Source of the DNA: Trametes villosa
Lineage: Eukaryota; Basidiomycota; Agaricomycetes; Polyporales; Polyporaceae
Reading direction: 5' to 3'
DNA length: 64,000 nt
Assembly (NCBI GenBank): GCA_002964805.2
Contig: PUDQ02000003.1
Span: 3,162,001 to 3,226,000, forward strand
Shown here: positions 51,529-63,382 of the stretch, piece by piece
Numbering within the stretch: the first letter of the stretch is position 1
How the letters are laid out: every line of letters starts with the position of its first letter
Position numbers and translations under genes: made by a program
Notes under the pieces: generated by a model
The model's input: the letters and a program-made list of their open reading frames with translations, nothing else
The model's database searches: none
Told to the model about the DNA's origin: nothing

Positions 51529-54075
51529 ATGGCTGCCTCAGACAACATCGAGCCTACGACTCCCGACCTCATGCTGGCCTTCTACCGCCGGCTATACCCG
51601 TTCAAGTCGCTCTTTACATGGCTCAACCACGAACACGCTCCGACCAAGCTCTTCACACATCGCGAGTTCGCCTTCACTCTACAAGGCGACGTCTACTTGC
51701 GCTACAACTCCTTTGCAAACGCGGAAGAGCTCAAGAAGCAGGTCTGCTCGCTCAACCCCACGCGTTTCGAGATCGGGCCGGTGTATAGTGCCAGGGTGAG
51801 TGCGTTGACTCTCGCGGCACTTGTGATGCGCATCTAGGGAGCACCGTGGGCGGAGACACCCTCAGTGAGCTCTGGGTTAGCTAGGGAAGCGAGGGCGCGT
51901 GCCCGGCATATTGCCCCCCCCCCCCCGGGTTATCCAGCCCCGATGGGATGCACTTTTTTGGTGATGCATGGTACAGTTCCGCCGTGCTTTGCACGTCCGC
52001 GGCAGTCTCTAAACTTGCGCAACACCGCGTACGCGATCAATGCAGTCCAGATCGTTGCATATCTGCCCCACTTTCCCAAACAGCCCTCTTTGGCTGGCGG
52101 CTACCTGTACCTGCAAACCTGTACCCGCTTGGGTCCCGGGTTTTCGGGTAGGGTAAACCCGCAAGTCAGGCGGGGTGGCTGAGACGTATTTTTCGATGAC
52201 CCATGATGTTCCCTCCCGGTGGGGGGTTCATTGCCTTTCGGGTTCCTCTGTGAGCCGCTACCCCAAACCGTGAGATGGGTGGCACAGGGGCCTTTGCTAG
52301 TTGTGCACAAACTATGATTTGGGCAGGTGCTTGTATGGGAAGTGATTCGCCGGCATTCCTCTTGATGATACTTCAGGGACATCAAGAGCTGGGTACATGC
52401 TACGTGGACGGAGGGTAGAACGATATTGAATAGGGGCTCTAGGGCGTTACCCGCGAGACATCTATAGCAGTGATAGAGTCCACCCTGGGTGGTACACACG
52501 CTCCGTCTCGTCGTACATTGCGTGTACAAGGCAGCCCCAGTTCCGGCGTCGCGCAAGGTACGCATCGGTGAACTCCCGGCTTATGAGAGAGCTCTTTCGT
52601 GTCTACGGTGACTTATACCTGTGGGGCTGTATTCGCAAGCGCTGCGGGATCTGACCACACTGAGGTGCACCATCGAGTTAGCTTCGGTGGGCAAGGTTTC
52701 ATGGCACCGATATCTGTGGGTTAGTATCCGCCGCGGCCTGCGAATTCGCGATTCGGGTGCAATCATCAGTTGGGAGCGGAACGTCGCGATCGACTTGGCT
52801 CGTATGAATTGCGCGTCGGGCAGCACTTAATCTCCCTAATTTCCGCGTGTCCTGCTCGTGGTGTATCTTTGCGGTCACGCTAACGCATACCTCCGCAGCC
52901 ACGAGACAAGAAAACCGTCCGGCCCGTTGCCTTCTCCCCACAATTGCGCGAGCTCGTGTTCGACATCGACATGACCGACTACGACCCGATCCGCACCTGC
53001 TGCTCCGGCGCGGACATCTGCCGCCGCTGCTGGACGTTCATCGCCGCCGCCGTGCGCGTGCTCGACCGCGCGCTCCGCGAGCAGTTCGGCTACCGCCACC
53101 TCCTCTGGGTGTACTCCGGGCGCCGTGGCATCCATCTGTGGATCAGCGACCGCGAGGCGCTCGAGCTCACGGACGAGCAGCGGCGCGCGCTCGTCGGCTG
53201 GCTGACCGTCGTCCAGGGCGGGAAGGAGATGCACAAGAAGGTGAACGTGCGGACGGGCGCGAAGCCGCTCCCGCCCTCGCTCGCGTGCGGCGCCCTTTCT
53301 CCCGTTCACGCGCTGCGCGTGCTGATGTCCCCGGCAGGTCGGCGTACAAGATGCTCGAACCGGTGTTCCACGATTTCGTGCTCGCGGACCAGGACGTCTT
53401 CGGCTCCGAAGAAGGCTGGGAGGCGCTGCTGCACCTGATCCCCGACCCGGGCCTCGTCGCGGAGCTCCGCGAGCACTGGGAGGCGCACCCCGACCGCTCC
53501 TCCGAGGCCAAGTGGCAGGACCTCGAGGACCTGATCGCCCAGAGGCGCGGCAAGAAGGAGGGCAAGGGCACCGTCGTACGCTCGCCTCCTTGTGCCCGCT
53601 ATATGTGCGTGCGCTGACCCTCCCTCCCGTCCCCGCGACCATAGACGGCGGCGACGCTCGCGGCGGCGAAGGAGGACATCGTGCTGCAGTACACGTACCC
53701 GCGCCTCGACGCGGAGGTGTCCAAGCACCGCAACCATCTGCTCAAGGCGCCGTTCTGCGTGCACCCGAAGACCGGGCGCGTGTGCGTGCCCATCGACCCG
53801 CGCACCGTCGATCAATTCAGGCCCGCGCGCGTGCCGACCGTCGGGCAGCTCCTGCGCGAGCTCGACAGCGCCGCGGGCGGAGACGGTGCGGGCGCAGGGG
53901 AACACCACGCGGACTGGGAGCGGACGTCGTTGAAGCCGTATGTGGAGATGCTGGACAAGCACGTCGCGGGCCTGATGGAGGAGACACGGAGGGTGAAGCA
54001 GAAGACGGGTGAGTCCCGTGGACCGCAGTTGGCTCTATATGCTGATCGTTGTGCTGGGCAGATTTGTCGTGGTGA
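51529..54075 (+). CDS. PRI1: DNA primase small (catalytic) subunit
   Basis: Five exons (51529-51795, 52899-53284, 53338-53575, 53645-54008, 54062-54075) encode about 422 residues, the usual length for eukaryotic p48. It makes the RNA primers for DNA polymerase alpha in nuclear replication, in complex with the large primase subunit. Visible motifs are FYRRLYPF near the N-terminus, the metal-binding catalytic pair in FDIDMTDYD (Asp 111 and Asp 113), the zinc motif CCSGADICRRC (residues 123-133), and SGRRGIHLW (162-170) of the active site. The protein ends with DLSW encoded by a 14-nt terminal exon. The first intron is unusually long at 1103 nt. Splicing phases are consistent throughout. Confidence 0.93.
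51796..52898 (+). other. Long first intron of the primase gene
   Basis: 1103 nt against about 50 nt for the other primase introns. It contains a run of 14 C (about 51914-51927) and a segment with repeated 'gggt'/'accc' strings near 52120-52170. The pseudogene copy lacks most of this sequence, so part of the intron may be an inserted element. No coding or LTR signal was recognised inside. Confidence 0.55.
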
Positions 54076-55309
54076 CCGCGGGATATCGCGCAGATATCCG
54101 GGTTCCATGGTTGTTTTTGCTCGTCTGCGTGTGTGGTGTGCATTTGTTGTATTGATATCTTGCGCAAGCCGGACGTATTTCCAGCCGCACAGGCTCCTGG
54201 CCCCCGAGAACGCTTTGCCAGTGTGCTGGGCCCAGGCCAGTTCGACGGTCTCGTCTCCTTTTGGGACCGTTTGAATCTGTGATAGCCTTTTGCTATCGCG
54301 TCGTTACAGGCTGGCGAAGTCATACCCCGTCCTGCACAAGCAGTCTGCTCGGCCACCAGGTGCGGCCAAGCAGCCTCGCTGAACCTCCCAAACGTCGCTC
54401 CTGAACGCCGATTCTATTGGCCAGTCTACACAGCGCAGCAGGCGTTGCCAGCCCCCAAGCTTATCGCGGAAACATGCCCGCTCCGAGTCGTACCCCGAAG
54501 CAGTCACAAGCACGGGCAGAACCCGCGCTCAGGCAGCCCCCTGGCTGCAGCGGCGAACACGCGCGACGACGGGTGTGAGGAGGGGCGCTTGCACGCGGGT
54601 GCGGGCGGTTGGCCCGAACGTACCGGACGCCCTCACGAAGGCCGGTGCAAGAATAGATCCGTGAGCACGTCGAGCCTGAGCCACTGTCCACAGGGGCTCC
54701 CTCGCGCGGCACCGAAGCTGAAGGGGAGGGCGCGCCTGTTGGGTACGTCGTTCGCGTTCCGCTGTCGTCCCAGGTGGCCCTGGAACGTCGCGCGGCGGTG
54801 CGCTCTCGTTGAGCGGGTACGAGAGGGGCGGTGACCGACGCGCTTTGTGATAACTCCGATACCTTCGGGTGAAAGCTATATTACATGCAATCGGACATTT
54901 CACTCCGCTGACAGACGACGAGTACAGAGAGACAATGGGAGGACAGCATGGGAGTTACAAGCAAATGGGAACTCAGGAAGCTTACTTGGGGGCAAAGAGA
55001 GGGCAAAGAGAGGAACATAGCTAGGAGAGCGACACACAGCAAGGGCGACCGAAGGTCGCCGGTACGACCACTCAGGCGATGAGATTTTCCGATCGGTACT
55101 TAATGAGAGCCTGGGGCCGTGTGAACGCAGGCGATACGAGGAACACGACGCAAATAGCACGGTAGATCTGCGGCGGCGTTGGCAGCAGTTGTGCAGCGGG
55201 AGAATTCGCGAGCGGTCCACAGCCCTAGAGAAGCGGACCATGGGCCTCTGGAGGCGCCGCCGGTATTTTAGGGCGGGGAAGGGTCCCAGATTCTCGGGTT
55301 CCATGTGCT
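54076..55309. other. Intergenic between primase and transcription-factor genes
   Basis: A block around 54505-54640 resembles 59350-59480 (shared 'cccgcgctcaggnagcc' and neighbouring sequence), so it is a small diverged duplicate. Otherwise it is 3' flanking sequence of both convergent genes. Confidence 0.5.
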
Positions 55310-56671
55310 CTAGGTGCGGGAGAAATTTCCGGAGCCGCTCGCGTCGAAGCGGTCGAGCGGCCAGGCGCCCTCGGAAGCGGGAAAGCTCCAGTGTGCGTCG
55401 AGTGCGTCGATGTTCATGTTCCCCCAGGATCGGTACGGCGGGTGAGCGGTCCCATCATACTCCGGAGGACTGAGTGTCACGTTCTCGAGGGCATGAGCTG
55501 CGGCACTAGCTCCCACCGTTTCTCCGCTCCCTCCTGCATGAAGAATGCGTGAGCATGATTGCGGAGTCGGAGGGCTGACGGGGTCACGGTAAGGCACTCA
55601 CCGTGCGCGTCCAGGGCAAGCGGGGCCGTCGTCTGCTGCGCGACGTCAGAGAGGGCCCACTGATCGCCGCCCAAGTCAAGCGGCCCTCCGCCGCCATTGC
55701 TGCTATTTTCTTCGGCGTCCGCGTCGGTCGCCGCACGGCCTGCGCCTCGAGAGCTCCCCCCGCGCCTTCCGCGACGGGTTGGAGGCGGAGGGGGCCTGCG
55801 CTCGACGCATGGCTCCCCCATGCGTTCGCAGCGCGCGCAGGGCCGCATCTTACTGCACCATCTCCGCGAGGCATGGCACCTCCGGCACTGCACACGAGGC
55901 ACGCCCGGGGCTGTCAGCGTGCGCGCGCCATCGGGGACACAACTGGCAGGGCACTCACGGCACGTGGGCGGTGCTGCCCGCTTGGCTTTCCGGCTTTGGG
56001 GGTCCTTACTGCCCGCTTACGGCCACGGGGCAGGTTCGCGCACGACGTGGAGGGGAGGCCGACAGCTGAAGATGAGCCAGCGGTCTCCGTCATGGCGGGG
56101 ATAGGCTTGGCGGCAGGGGGTGGTTCGGGGAAAGCTGTGAGAGGGTCGCCATGAGGGAACGTACCGGGGGACGGTGCGGAATTCACTTGGTCGTCGCCTG
56201 CGCCCGGCTGGTATTGGGGTGGGGAAGCCATGGTGTAACCGGCGTTGAACGAGAACGGCGCGGTCACCTCCTGTGATGACGGACCGGCGAATGTGGTGGG
56301 GCTGTCATAGTAGGACTGCGCGAGGTCGAAGGCTCCAGCTGGGATGTACGGCGCTTGCTGGTTCGAGGCTGTGTCGATTGGGAGGTAGCGCAGTATCCAG
56401 CTTTCGGGGCCAGGCTCGGTGACGGAGGGTACCTGTAGGGAAGGCATCACGGGGAGTTGGTGGAGGATATCTGGGGGTGTAGGGCGTGAGTCAGATGGTG
56501 GGATGAGAGGGATAGAGAAGGGGCGATCGTACGATGAAGCGCCGTCTGTGGTAGGACGTATAGCGGTTCCGGAGAGGGATTGATAACAGCATGGAGTGTA
56601 GCTCTCGTGGTGTCGCCATCCTGAAGATTGTCCACGCCGAGGTCGAGCGGAGATGTCAATCTAGAAGACAT
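55310..56671 (-). CDS. Zn2Cys6 transcription factor
   Basis: Four minus-strand exons (56671-56533, 56470-55959, 55887-55602, 55533-55310) encode 386 residues. Exon 3 starts exactly with the zinc cluster: Cys 218, 221, 228, 234, 237 and 244, spacing CX2CX6CX5CX2CX6C, the fungal binuclear Zn2Cys6 DNA-binding domain. It is preceded by a basic stretch (RGRKRAVRTPKAGK) and followed by an Arg/Pro-rich linker. The N-terminal half is Pro/Ser/Gln-rich and disordered, typical of activation regions. The DNA-binding domain in the middle, and not at the N-terminus, and the absence of a long fungal-TF homology region are notable. It acts in the nucleus; target genes are unknown. A minus-strand TATATAA-like motif lies near 56731-56738. 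Confidence 0.87.
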
Positions 56672-57739
56672 GATGGATGTGGCTGCTGGGGGAGACTGCT
56701 TGAGCCTCCTCGACCCGACAGGAGGCCAGGTTATATAGACACCTGCCTTGGCCCTCCGATACTCGCATGTGGTTCCCGATCAGGGGGTGTCCGAGTCATC
56801 AGCGACAATGAGAACTGTACACTCCTGCCCCAGCCCACTGGCAAGGTTCAGGCCAGCAACAGCTCTGCGGTGGTTCTGCACCCTGAGTAGACGGCCGATG
56901 TTACGGGAGTGAGGTATACTAATGTTCCGTCGGCGGACTGTGGGGCAGCGACCGCTATTCCGACTTCAAGGTTCGCTTCTGGACCGACAACCCGCAGCGG
57001 TCGCTTGTTGCGCCGAGCCCCTGGATGGCAAGCCGGCATCAGTAATCTGCAAGGATGCACGAACTAGAAAAGCCACACCGCCAAAGTGGCCGCTCTTCAA
57101 TTTCTACGGAGCGTCCAAAGACGCTTACCGCTGGCTCCAGGTCCTCTAAGCGTTTACAATCCTGGGTGCACATATTGCCTGCCGAGAAGTGCAACGGTGA
57201 CTCACAACGCCCACGGGTGACAGCTGCGCCTCGCGATCGCGAGGTCCTTCGATGCTCCGCGCCCGGAAACTTTGATACTGTAAAATTCTCTGCCGCTGTT
57301 TCCTAACTTGGGGATCTTCGTCCTCGGCCGATTGTGCAATTTTCAAGCAGTAAGCTCCGAGGGGTCTTGAAGATCGTCATCGTAGGCGGGGTGCCCGTCA
57401 GAATGCTGTGTCTGAGGCCGGCGGACTTGGGTTTGCCGTCGGAGGCCTGAGGCCTGAGTGCCGGCGGAACCGGCATCTGTGTACGAGTGCGTGAGTGACG
57501 ACGTATAATGAGAAAGGTCAACCTAGCGGCATACTCCTGATATGGCACTGCTACCGACAATCCAAAATCAATGCATGTAAGAACGTCTGCACTAGATCCG
57601 ATCGTCAACCAAATCATGCGCCAGCGAGTAAAAATTCCCCTAGAGGCGCGCGGATATATGGGCGCGGCGGCGAGAGACGCACGCGGCGCCGTCCGGTCGC
57701 AGGCCAGCACAACCATTCACACAGCTGATTAAACCCGTT
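56672..57739. other. Intergenic, nothing recognised
   Basis: Promoter of the transcription factor at the left. The frames at 56848-57060 and 57303-57716 (minus) show no known domain and no convincing splice structure. Confidence 0.45.
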
Positions 57740-57747
57740 ATGCAGAA

Positions 57748-59002
57748 CTCACCCCTCTAGATCTTCCACTTGACCCACCTCTCCTCCGCCGAGCCCGCGA
57801 CGTGTTTCCCCAGGATCGAGTCCACGTACATGTTCCACGACGTGCTCCACTGGCAGTCCGCATGGTACTCTCCTGCCCCCGCGTGTTCCCGTCCACAACA
57901 GCGCTATTCTGCATGATCAAACTCATGCAACGGCTGCGCAGCAACCGACACGCACACACAGGTCGCGGGTCCGCGGATCAACAGGCATATGTACAGACGC
58001 GGCGGGCTTTGGGTGCACGCAGATCGGCGCTTTTGAATTGAGCAGGTTCTTCCGGAGGCTGGACACCGGTTCCTGTGCATAGTATATATTTCAGCCAGGG
58101 CTGCGATCGTGCGAGCGGAGCAGCAACTAAGTACGCAGACCGTACCGCCGGCGAGATCAGGGGATTCGTATGCTCGCGCACGTGGACGAAACACCACTCA
58201 CCCACTGACTCACTCCCCAAGGAGTGATGCCCCTGTCTACATAAGTGTGCGTCTGTGTGGAGAATCAGAGTGGGGTGAGAGCAGAGGAACGTAAGATCGT
58301 GCCTCGGCCCTCCTTCTCGCCGCGCGTCTGCGCAAACGTGCCCTCGAAGCCATGCCACATGGCCTCCGAGGAGCGCCTCAGGTGTGCCTTCCAGGGCCCA
58401 CCAGTGCTCAAGGAGCTCTTCCGACTCGGCCAGACCTCGGTCTGGGATCAGGTGTAGCAGAGCCTCTTCGGCCTCTTAGCCATCCTTGGAGCGGAAGGCA
58501 CTTCGATCGACCTCGGAGCACCGATTCATAGAGCATCAACCCCATCATGCTCTGCGTTGGCTTATAGACGGCGTCAGCCTAAGCAGCGCGTGCAGGGAGA
58601 GAAGGGAGGTGATACCTTCGCACCGGCCCACACATTCACCTTCTTGCGCCCCTCCCAACCCCTCTGGATGGCGGTCAGCCTTGAACCGACGAGCGCGCGC
58701 CGCAGCTCATGAGTCATCCGTGAGTATCAGCGCCTCGCGGTCGCTGCTCGAACGGCGGCGCCATACGTCGGCGCCGGAGCTGTAGGTGCGGATCGGGTCG
58801 TAGTTCAGGCAGCATGTCGATGATAAACATGAGCTCGCGCGGCTACAGGAAGATGGCGGCGGGGCGGACGGTCCTCTTGTCTCGTGGGTGGGGATGAGTA
58901 ATGTATTGGGTACGTCAGCGCAAACCGAGGGGCGGGTTTGTGGTGGTAGAGAGCAAGCTTGAAGCCGAGGTACGTAGGCTCGACGTTGTCTGAGACAGCC
59001 GT
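57748..59002 (-). pseudogene. Decayed inverted copy of the primase small-subunit gene
   Basis: Minus-strand remnants align to PRI1 in order. The block at 59002-58960 matches the start, with ATG changed to ACG. CGAGACAAGAGGACCGTCCG and the 'tacgacccgatccgcacct' block match exon 2. Further blocks match the CTCACGGATGA/GCGCGCGCTCGTCGG segment, the HLIPD.GL block (about 58440), RSSEA.W...EKEGRG (about 58370-58290), the GCGTGCACCCAAAG block (about 58010) and the final EYHADCQWS...YVDSILGKHVAG segment (57872-57757). Frameshifts, stops and loss of most of exon 1 show it is not functional. The homology extends into the promoter to about 59095. The copy lacks the 1.1-kb intron content of PRI1. Confidence 0.82.
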
Positions 59003-61651
59003 GGTGGCGGTCGAGAGAGAACGCGCCGCGACGCGTCCAGCTGCAATCGAGCGCGTGCTGTGACTTGTGGCTGGCGCGCCTCGGGAAACTCCGAGACGAC
59101 CGAGAGGAGCGGCGGTTCTGCTGCCAGTGGTGCTGTTTCTATCTAGAGTTTGGGATCGAGACGGAACACGCAGTAGAAGGGCGACAGCAGGGCATATGAA
59201 CGACAATATTGTCCCGGATTATTAGGTGCTGCCGAGCGCCCTCAATCTTCCAAGAAGTGGTAAAATGGAACGGCGATTTTATTGGCACGTTGACAGATAC
59301 AATCATTACATGACGAAGCTCATCCCCACGAACACACCCGCTTGAACTCCAGAGCAGACACGGGCAGAGCCCGCGCTCAGGTAGCCACTGGCAGTAGCGA
59401 TGTACGCGCTGACTCGGACGACGGTGGGACGTATCCGCGCGGGTGCTGGCGCCTTCTCCGCGGTACCGAGTGCCGTCAAGGAGGGCGCGCCGGACCCGTT
59501 CGGGGTGCATATAGAGGCGCTGTCTAGCCTCACTGCGAGGTCTAACTGGCGCGGGAAGGGGAGTCGCAAGGAGGAACGCGCTCGGCTGGAACGCCGTTCA
59601 TATACGATCGCGTCTCGCTATCGGCCGGATATGCGTGAGCTGCAGGGCCGTTCTGTGCGGTCGTCGACGGGCGTGGTGAGGGGGCGCGGGGTAATCTTGA
59701 TGAAGGATGCGTGTCGCGAGCGCGAGCGAGGGCCTGCAGGGGAGTCGGCGACACCTGGTACCGACGAAAGCCGGTGTACAAGAGGGGGGATAGCAGGTGT
59801 GGTGGTCAAGGCTCGCGTACGCCGGGTTAACGGAGTGGAGTGCCCAGGGTTGTACTTCCGCCTCGAGCTCCGGTGTGCGAAGCCCGCCCGGAGTAAGCTC
59901 GATACGCTAGGTTAACGGATCGGACCCCCGCCAGGTCAGAACCGAGGGCGTCGGGTAGGGCCTGGGACGCGATTCCGGAGGACCTCGAGTCCTGTAGGAG
60001 AACGTCCAGGACTACAAGAGCCCGACCCCCCGGTCTGGAGGAGGGGAGCTCGGGTGTCGGCCGCTCGGACGCGAGTACGGCATCCGTGGAGGGTTAGCGC
60101 ACGGTAGTGGGGTGCCGTGCGGGAAGGACACGGGCCCGCGTAGGAGTTGCTTCGGACGTCCTAGCGGGCGTCCCGCAGGGCTACCTGCGCGCCCGCGAAC
60201 GGCGCTGCGGGAACTCCAGCGGGTCGAGTTCGTAAAGGGTGGCGACCGCCTTCCGCGCTGAGCGCGCGGTGGTTCGTGGCTTCGAGCAGGTCGCGTGAGA
60301 CTTCGGCTTCCGTCGCTCCCGAGCCGCCACGGTCCTGTAGAGTAGGATTATGTGGCGAGTACTGGAAGGCGGGCGCGACAGTCCGTCGTTTACTCGCTAC
60401 AAGTTCCAGGGTTTGGTTAGCTTGCGCGTGAGGTCGCACTCGGGGGAGGCCTGCTCACCATCGATATGCGTGTCCTTGGTTGGTCTACAACATGTCCCCC
60501 CTAGAGTGCGCCTGCGCGCTGGCGGAGTACGTCATCAATATACACTGGTGTGTGGTCGTTCTCCGCGCTCAGACTCGTCGCCCCGGCCCCCGCCCTACGC
60601 CACAAGCAATCACTGAGGATTGCTGTCGTGAGCACGCGTGCGGGGAGCTGTTATCGGGCCTCGGCCGACTTGTCGAGGGTGCGCGAGAGCTGTAGAGTAG
60701 CATTATGTGGCGGGCCTGTCGGGGATGTCGGGGCGGGGTGAGCGGCCAGTGCATGCTTGTGGTTGTGTGTGAGAGTGCGAGTAAGCGGAGAGTGTGTCGG
60801 AGTGTCAGTGGGTGTGAGAGAGCAGAGCGGGAGTATGAGAGGAGAGGAGTGGTGAGAGCTCTTCCGCCTCGTCCGCGAGGGTTTATATCCCCGCGAGGAC
60901 AACACCACGCCTGGGTCTGATGGCCAACGACGGGCACGAGAGCCGTTCCGACGATGAAGCCCTGGCTAAACACGGCGTCATTGTAGTCCAAGGGAGATCC
61001 ATTGGGATGGTCCGCGGCCGGGAATGCATCCGTGACACTGTCATTCGCCCTGTCCATGCTGCTTATTGTGGCAGTCAGAACGAACGTACAAGCGTGGAAC
61101 CCACAGATCGAACTGACCGATCGGGGCCACATCGTTGAGCCTTTCACGAACTCGACCCTGGCAGGGGCGAAGTTGACAGCGAGCAATGCGGGCTGGCGGC
61201 AGTCACCATGGCGGCTCCCGCTTTGTGCGTCCGGTACTAGGCGGGTGCACCCTCGTACATATCGGGAGGCTCACTCATTGCGCCGTGCCCCCACATACCT
61301 GGCGTGTTTGTTGGATATCGGTGTAAACATACGGGGAACTGAGTGATGAATCAGCGTTGTATTTGTAGAATCATGATAAACAGAATACACTACGGTTGGT
61401 TGGGCCCCGGGCCCTCGATGTCTGTGGCTGTGGTTAGGGGGAAGAAGCTGGGAATGGTATAGAAAATGCGTTAAGATACAGATACAGTGACTTTCCCGCG
61501 CAACAGCGACGGCAGCGTAGCGTACAGGCATCAAACGAGATGTAAGCCATGGCATTGAGAGATGAAGCCCTGCAAATGTGAGTCAGCGGCGAATTGTCGT
61601 AGCCTAGACGGTGCAACGACGTAGACCCTTACCGGTAAACCCGTTCCCCAA
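59003..61651. other. Long region without a supported gene
   Basis: Includes the promoter block of the primase pseudogene (to about 59095) and the 59350-59480 block shared with 54505-54640, which lies in a minus-strand frame of 87 codons (59306-59569) with no known family. From 59600 to 61200 the sequence is GC-rich with many short frames on both strands and no consistent coding or splice signal. Confidence 0.45.
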
Positions 61652-63382
61652 TCACTCCTCGGAATCGGACACGAGCAAGTCATACAACCTATCCCACGCT
61701 GCAATCTGGTCCTCGCACCTGTACATCCGCGCTGTGACCCAACTGTACCAGAGGGCGGAAATTCTTGGGAAGCATGCCTTCAGGTATCCCGCGACGGCCT
61801 CGGGGGACGTGACTCTGGAAGTGAAGAAGTTCAAGGAGACCGGGCGCGCCCGAGTTAGCGGCGCCGACACGGATCCCGCTTCGTCGGCCCAGTGGTCTCC
61901 CGTCGCATCGATCTGCAGGGCCATTTCCTCGAGAGCAGCGCAGCGTTCAGCGAAATGGCGCAGGCCGCGAAGCGTGGTGCCGGACGGAGGCAGATGCTCC
62001 CGGAGCTCGAACGGCGCCATGTGCAGCACGCGTAGACGCGGCCACGCGGTCGCCATGTCTTCGCAGAGGGCGTCGGAGATCCTGTACGCCTCCACCCACT
62101 CCAAACGCACGTCCACGAGGTTTATGGTGCGGAGGGAACGGAAGATGGAGACGGAAAGAGGGATGATTCTCTCGTAGTCCAAGGCGTAGCTGTCGCCAGG
62201 GACGGATAGGGAGAGCGTATCGAGGGACGGCCTGAACTTTCGGGCGAGATTCTTGGTGATGATATCCTGGATGCGCACTTGAGTATAGCCTTGCAAAGCG
62301 ATAGTGCATTTCCGGACGCCGCAATGGGGCATCCCGTCCAGGACGTCGTGGACAAAAGAGGACGGCCCTTCTAATGAGAGAGTACCAAGAGAATCGAAGC
62401 CGGCACTCGTGGCTACGAGATCGACGCCGTCGAGGTTGGTGTGGTCGAAACTGCGGATTTGTAGGGAACGCAAGGATGGAAGTTTCGAAAGCTTTGGGAG
62501 CAGTTCCGGGCTTGCGATGACGTTCGTGCTGGCGGTAATATTTGTGAGGCTAGAGAGGGAGGATAAAGTGTCCAAAACAGACGCAGCAGCAGGTAAGAGA
62601 GAGCTGTAGATCGACGAGATTTCTACCGTGGCCAGCGAGGGACATTGACGAGCAACGGCGTTCAGCCCGTCCGATATGGTCGCAAGGAGTTTAGCATCGA
62701 GCGTGGGCGAGGAGTTTAGGGCGATATCGACGCATAATGTCGTAAGGGAAGAGGAAATCAGGGACCAGAATGGCTGGATGGCACCCCCGAAAGGAACCAC
62801 CCAGTCAAGCCGCCGTAGACCCGGTAATAAGGGTGCAGCGTGCTCCGCGAGTAGTGCGGGTGGGATCGTGCCAGAGTCCACCTCAATATTGCGGACGTAG
62901 CCCATATACTCGCTCATGCGTGTACGGAGAGCGGATGCCATCTACCAGGACTGTTCTCAGTATAGCGCCAATCGGGCACATAGAATGGTACGTACATCTA
63001 CACCATGGGACGGATCATTCATAGACTCCCAGAGCGAAATGATTGGGTCTATGCTGTCCAATTTCGCCCAGAGGGTGGCTAACGCGAGCCGCGAGACCGC
63101 TCTGCAAACCGTCGCCAGGGATACGAGCGTTCTCCCGACTCCTTCATCCATGTCGTCTGCCTCGATCCACGAAAGGTAGCGCAAGATGTTCCGAAGCAAT
63201 TCGTCGCACGATAGCACGGCAAAGCACGCGGACGGCTTGTTGATCTAAAAAACGTGTGGTGTCTGTGAGCACTCAGAGTACACGCACAAAGCCTCGGCCA
63301 GCCTCGCCTGATAGCCTGAGGAGCGATTGTCGTATGGAGTCGTCTCCCTGTCCACAGCGGCGACCTGGGGGACAAAAGACAT
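61652..63382 (-). CDS. F-box/leucine-rich-type protein
   Basis: Exons 63244-62996 (83 codons) and 62941-61652 (429 codons plus stop) are well supported, joined by a GT-AG intron in phase 0. The first carries an F-box-like segment (CDELLRNILRYLSW...LVSLATVCRAVSRLALATLWAKL). The second carries leucine-rich repeats (SLRSLQIRSF, SLGTLSLEG, LRTINLVDVRLEW, RLRVLHMAPF) and ends in an acidic tail. Such proteins select substrates for SCF ubiquitin ligases and form large expanded families in polypores. Exon 2 has no early in-frame ATG, so an upstream exon is needed. The best candidate is 63382-63284 (MSFVPQ...), but it needs a 39-nt intron, so the N-terminus is uncertain. Total length would be about 545 residues. 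Confidence 0.75.

Noticed and set aside
61002..61346. Plus-strand frame with a hydrophobic N-terminal segment
   Set aside because: A competing open frame exists on the other strand, no cleavage-site context or family is evident, and the tail reads as random.
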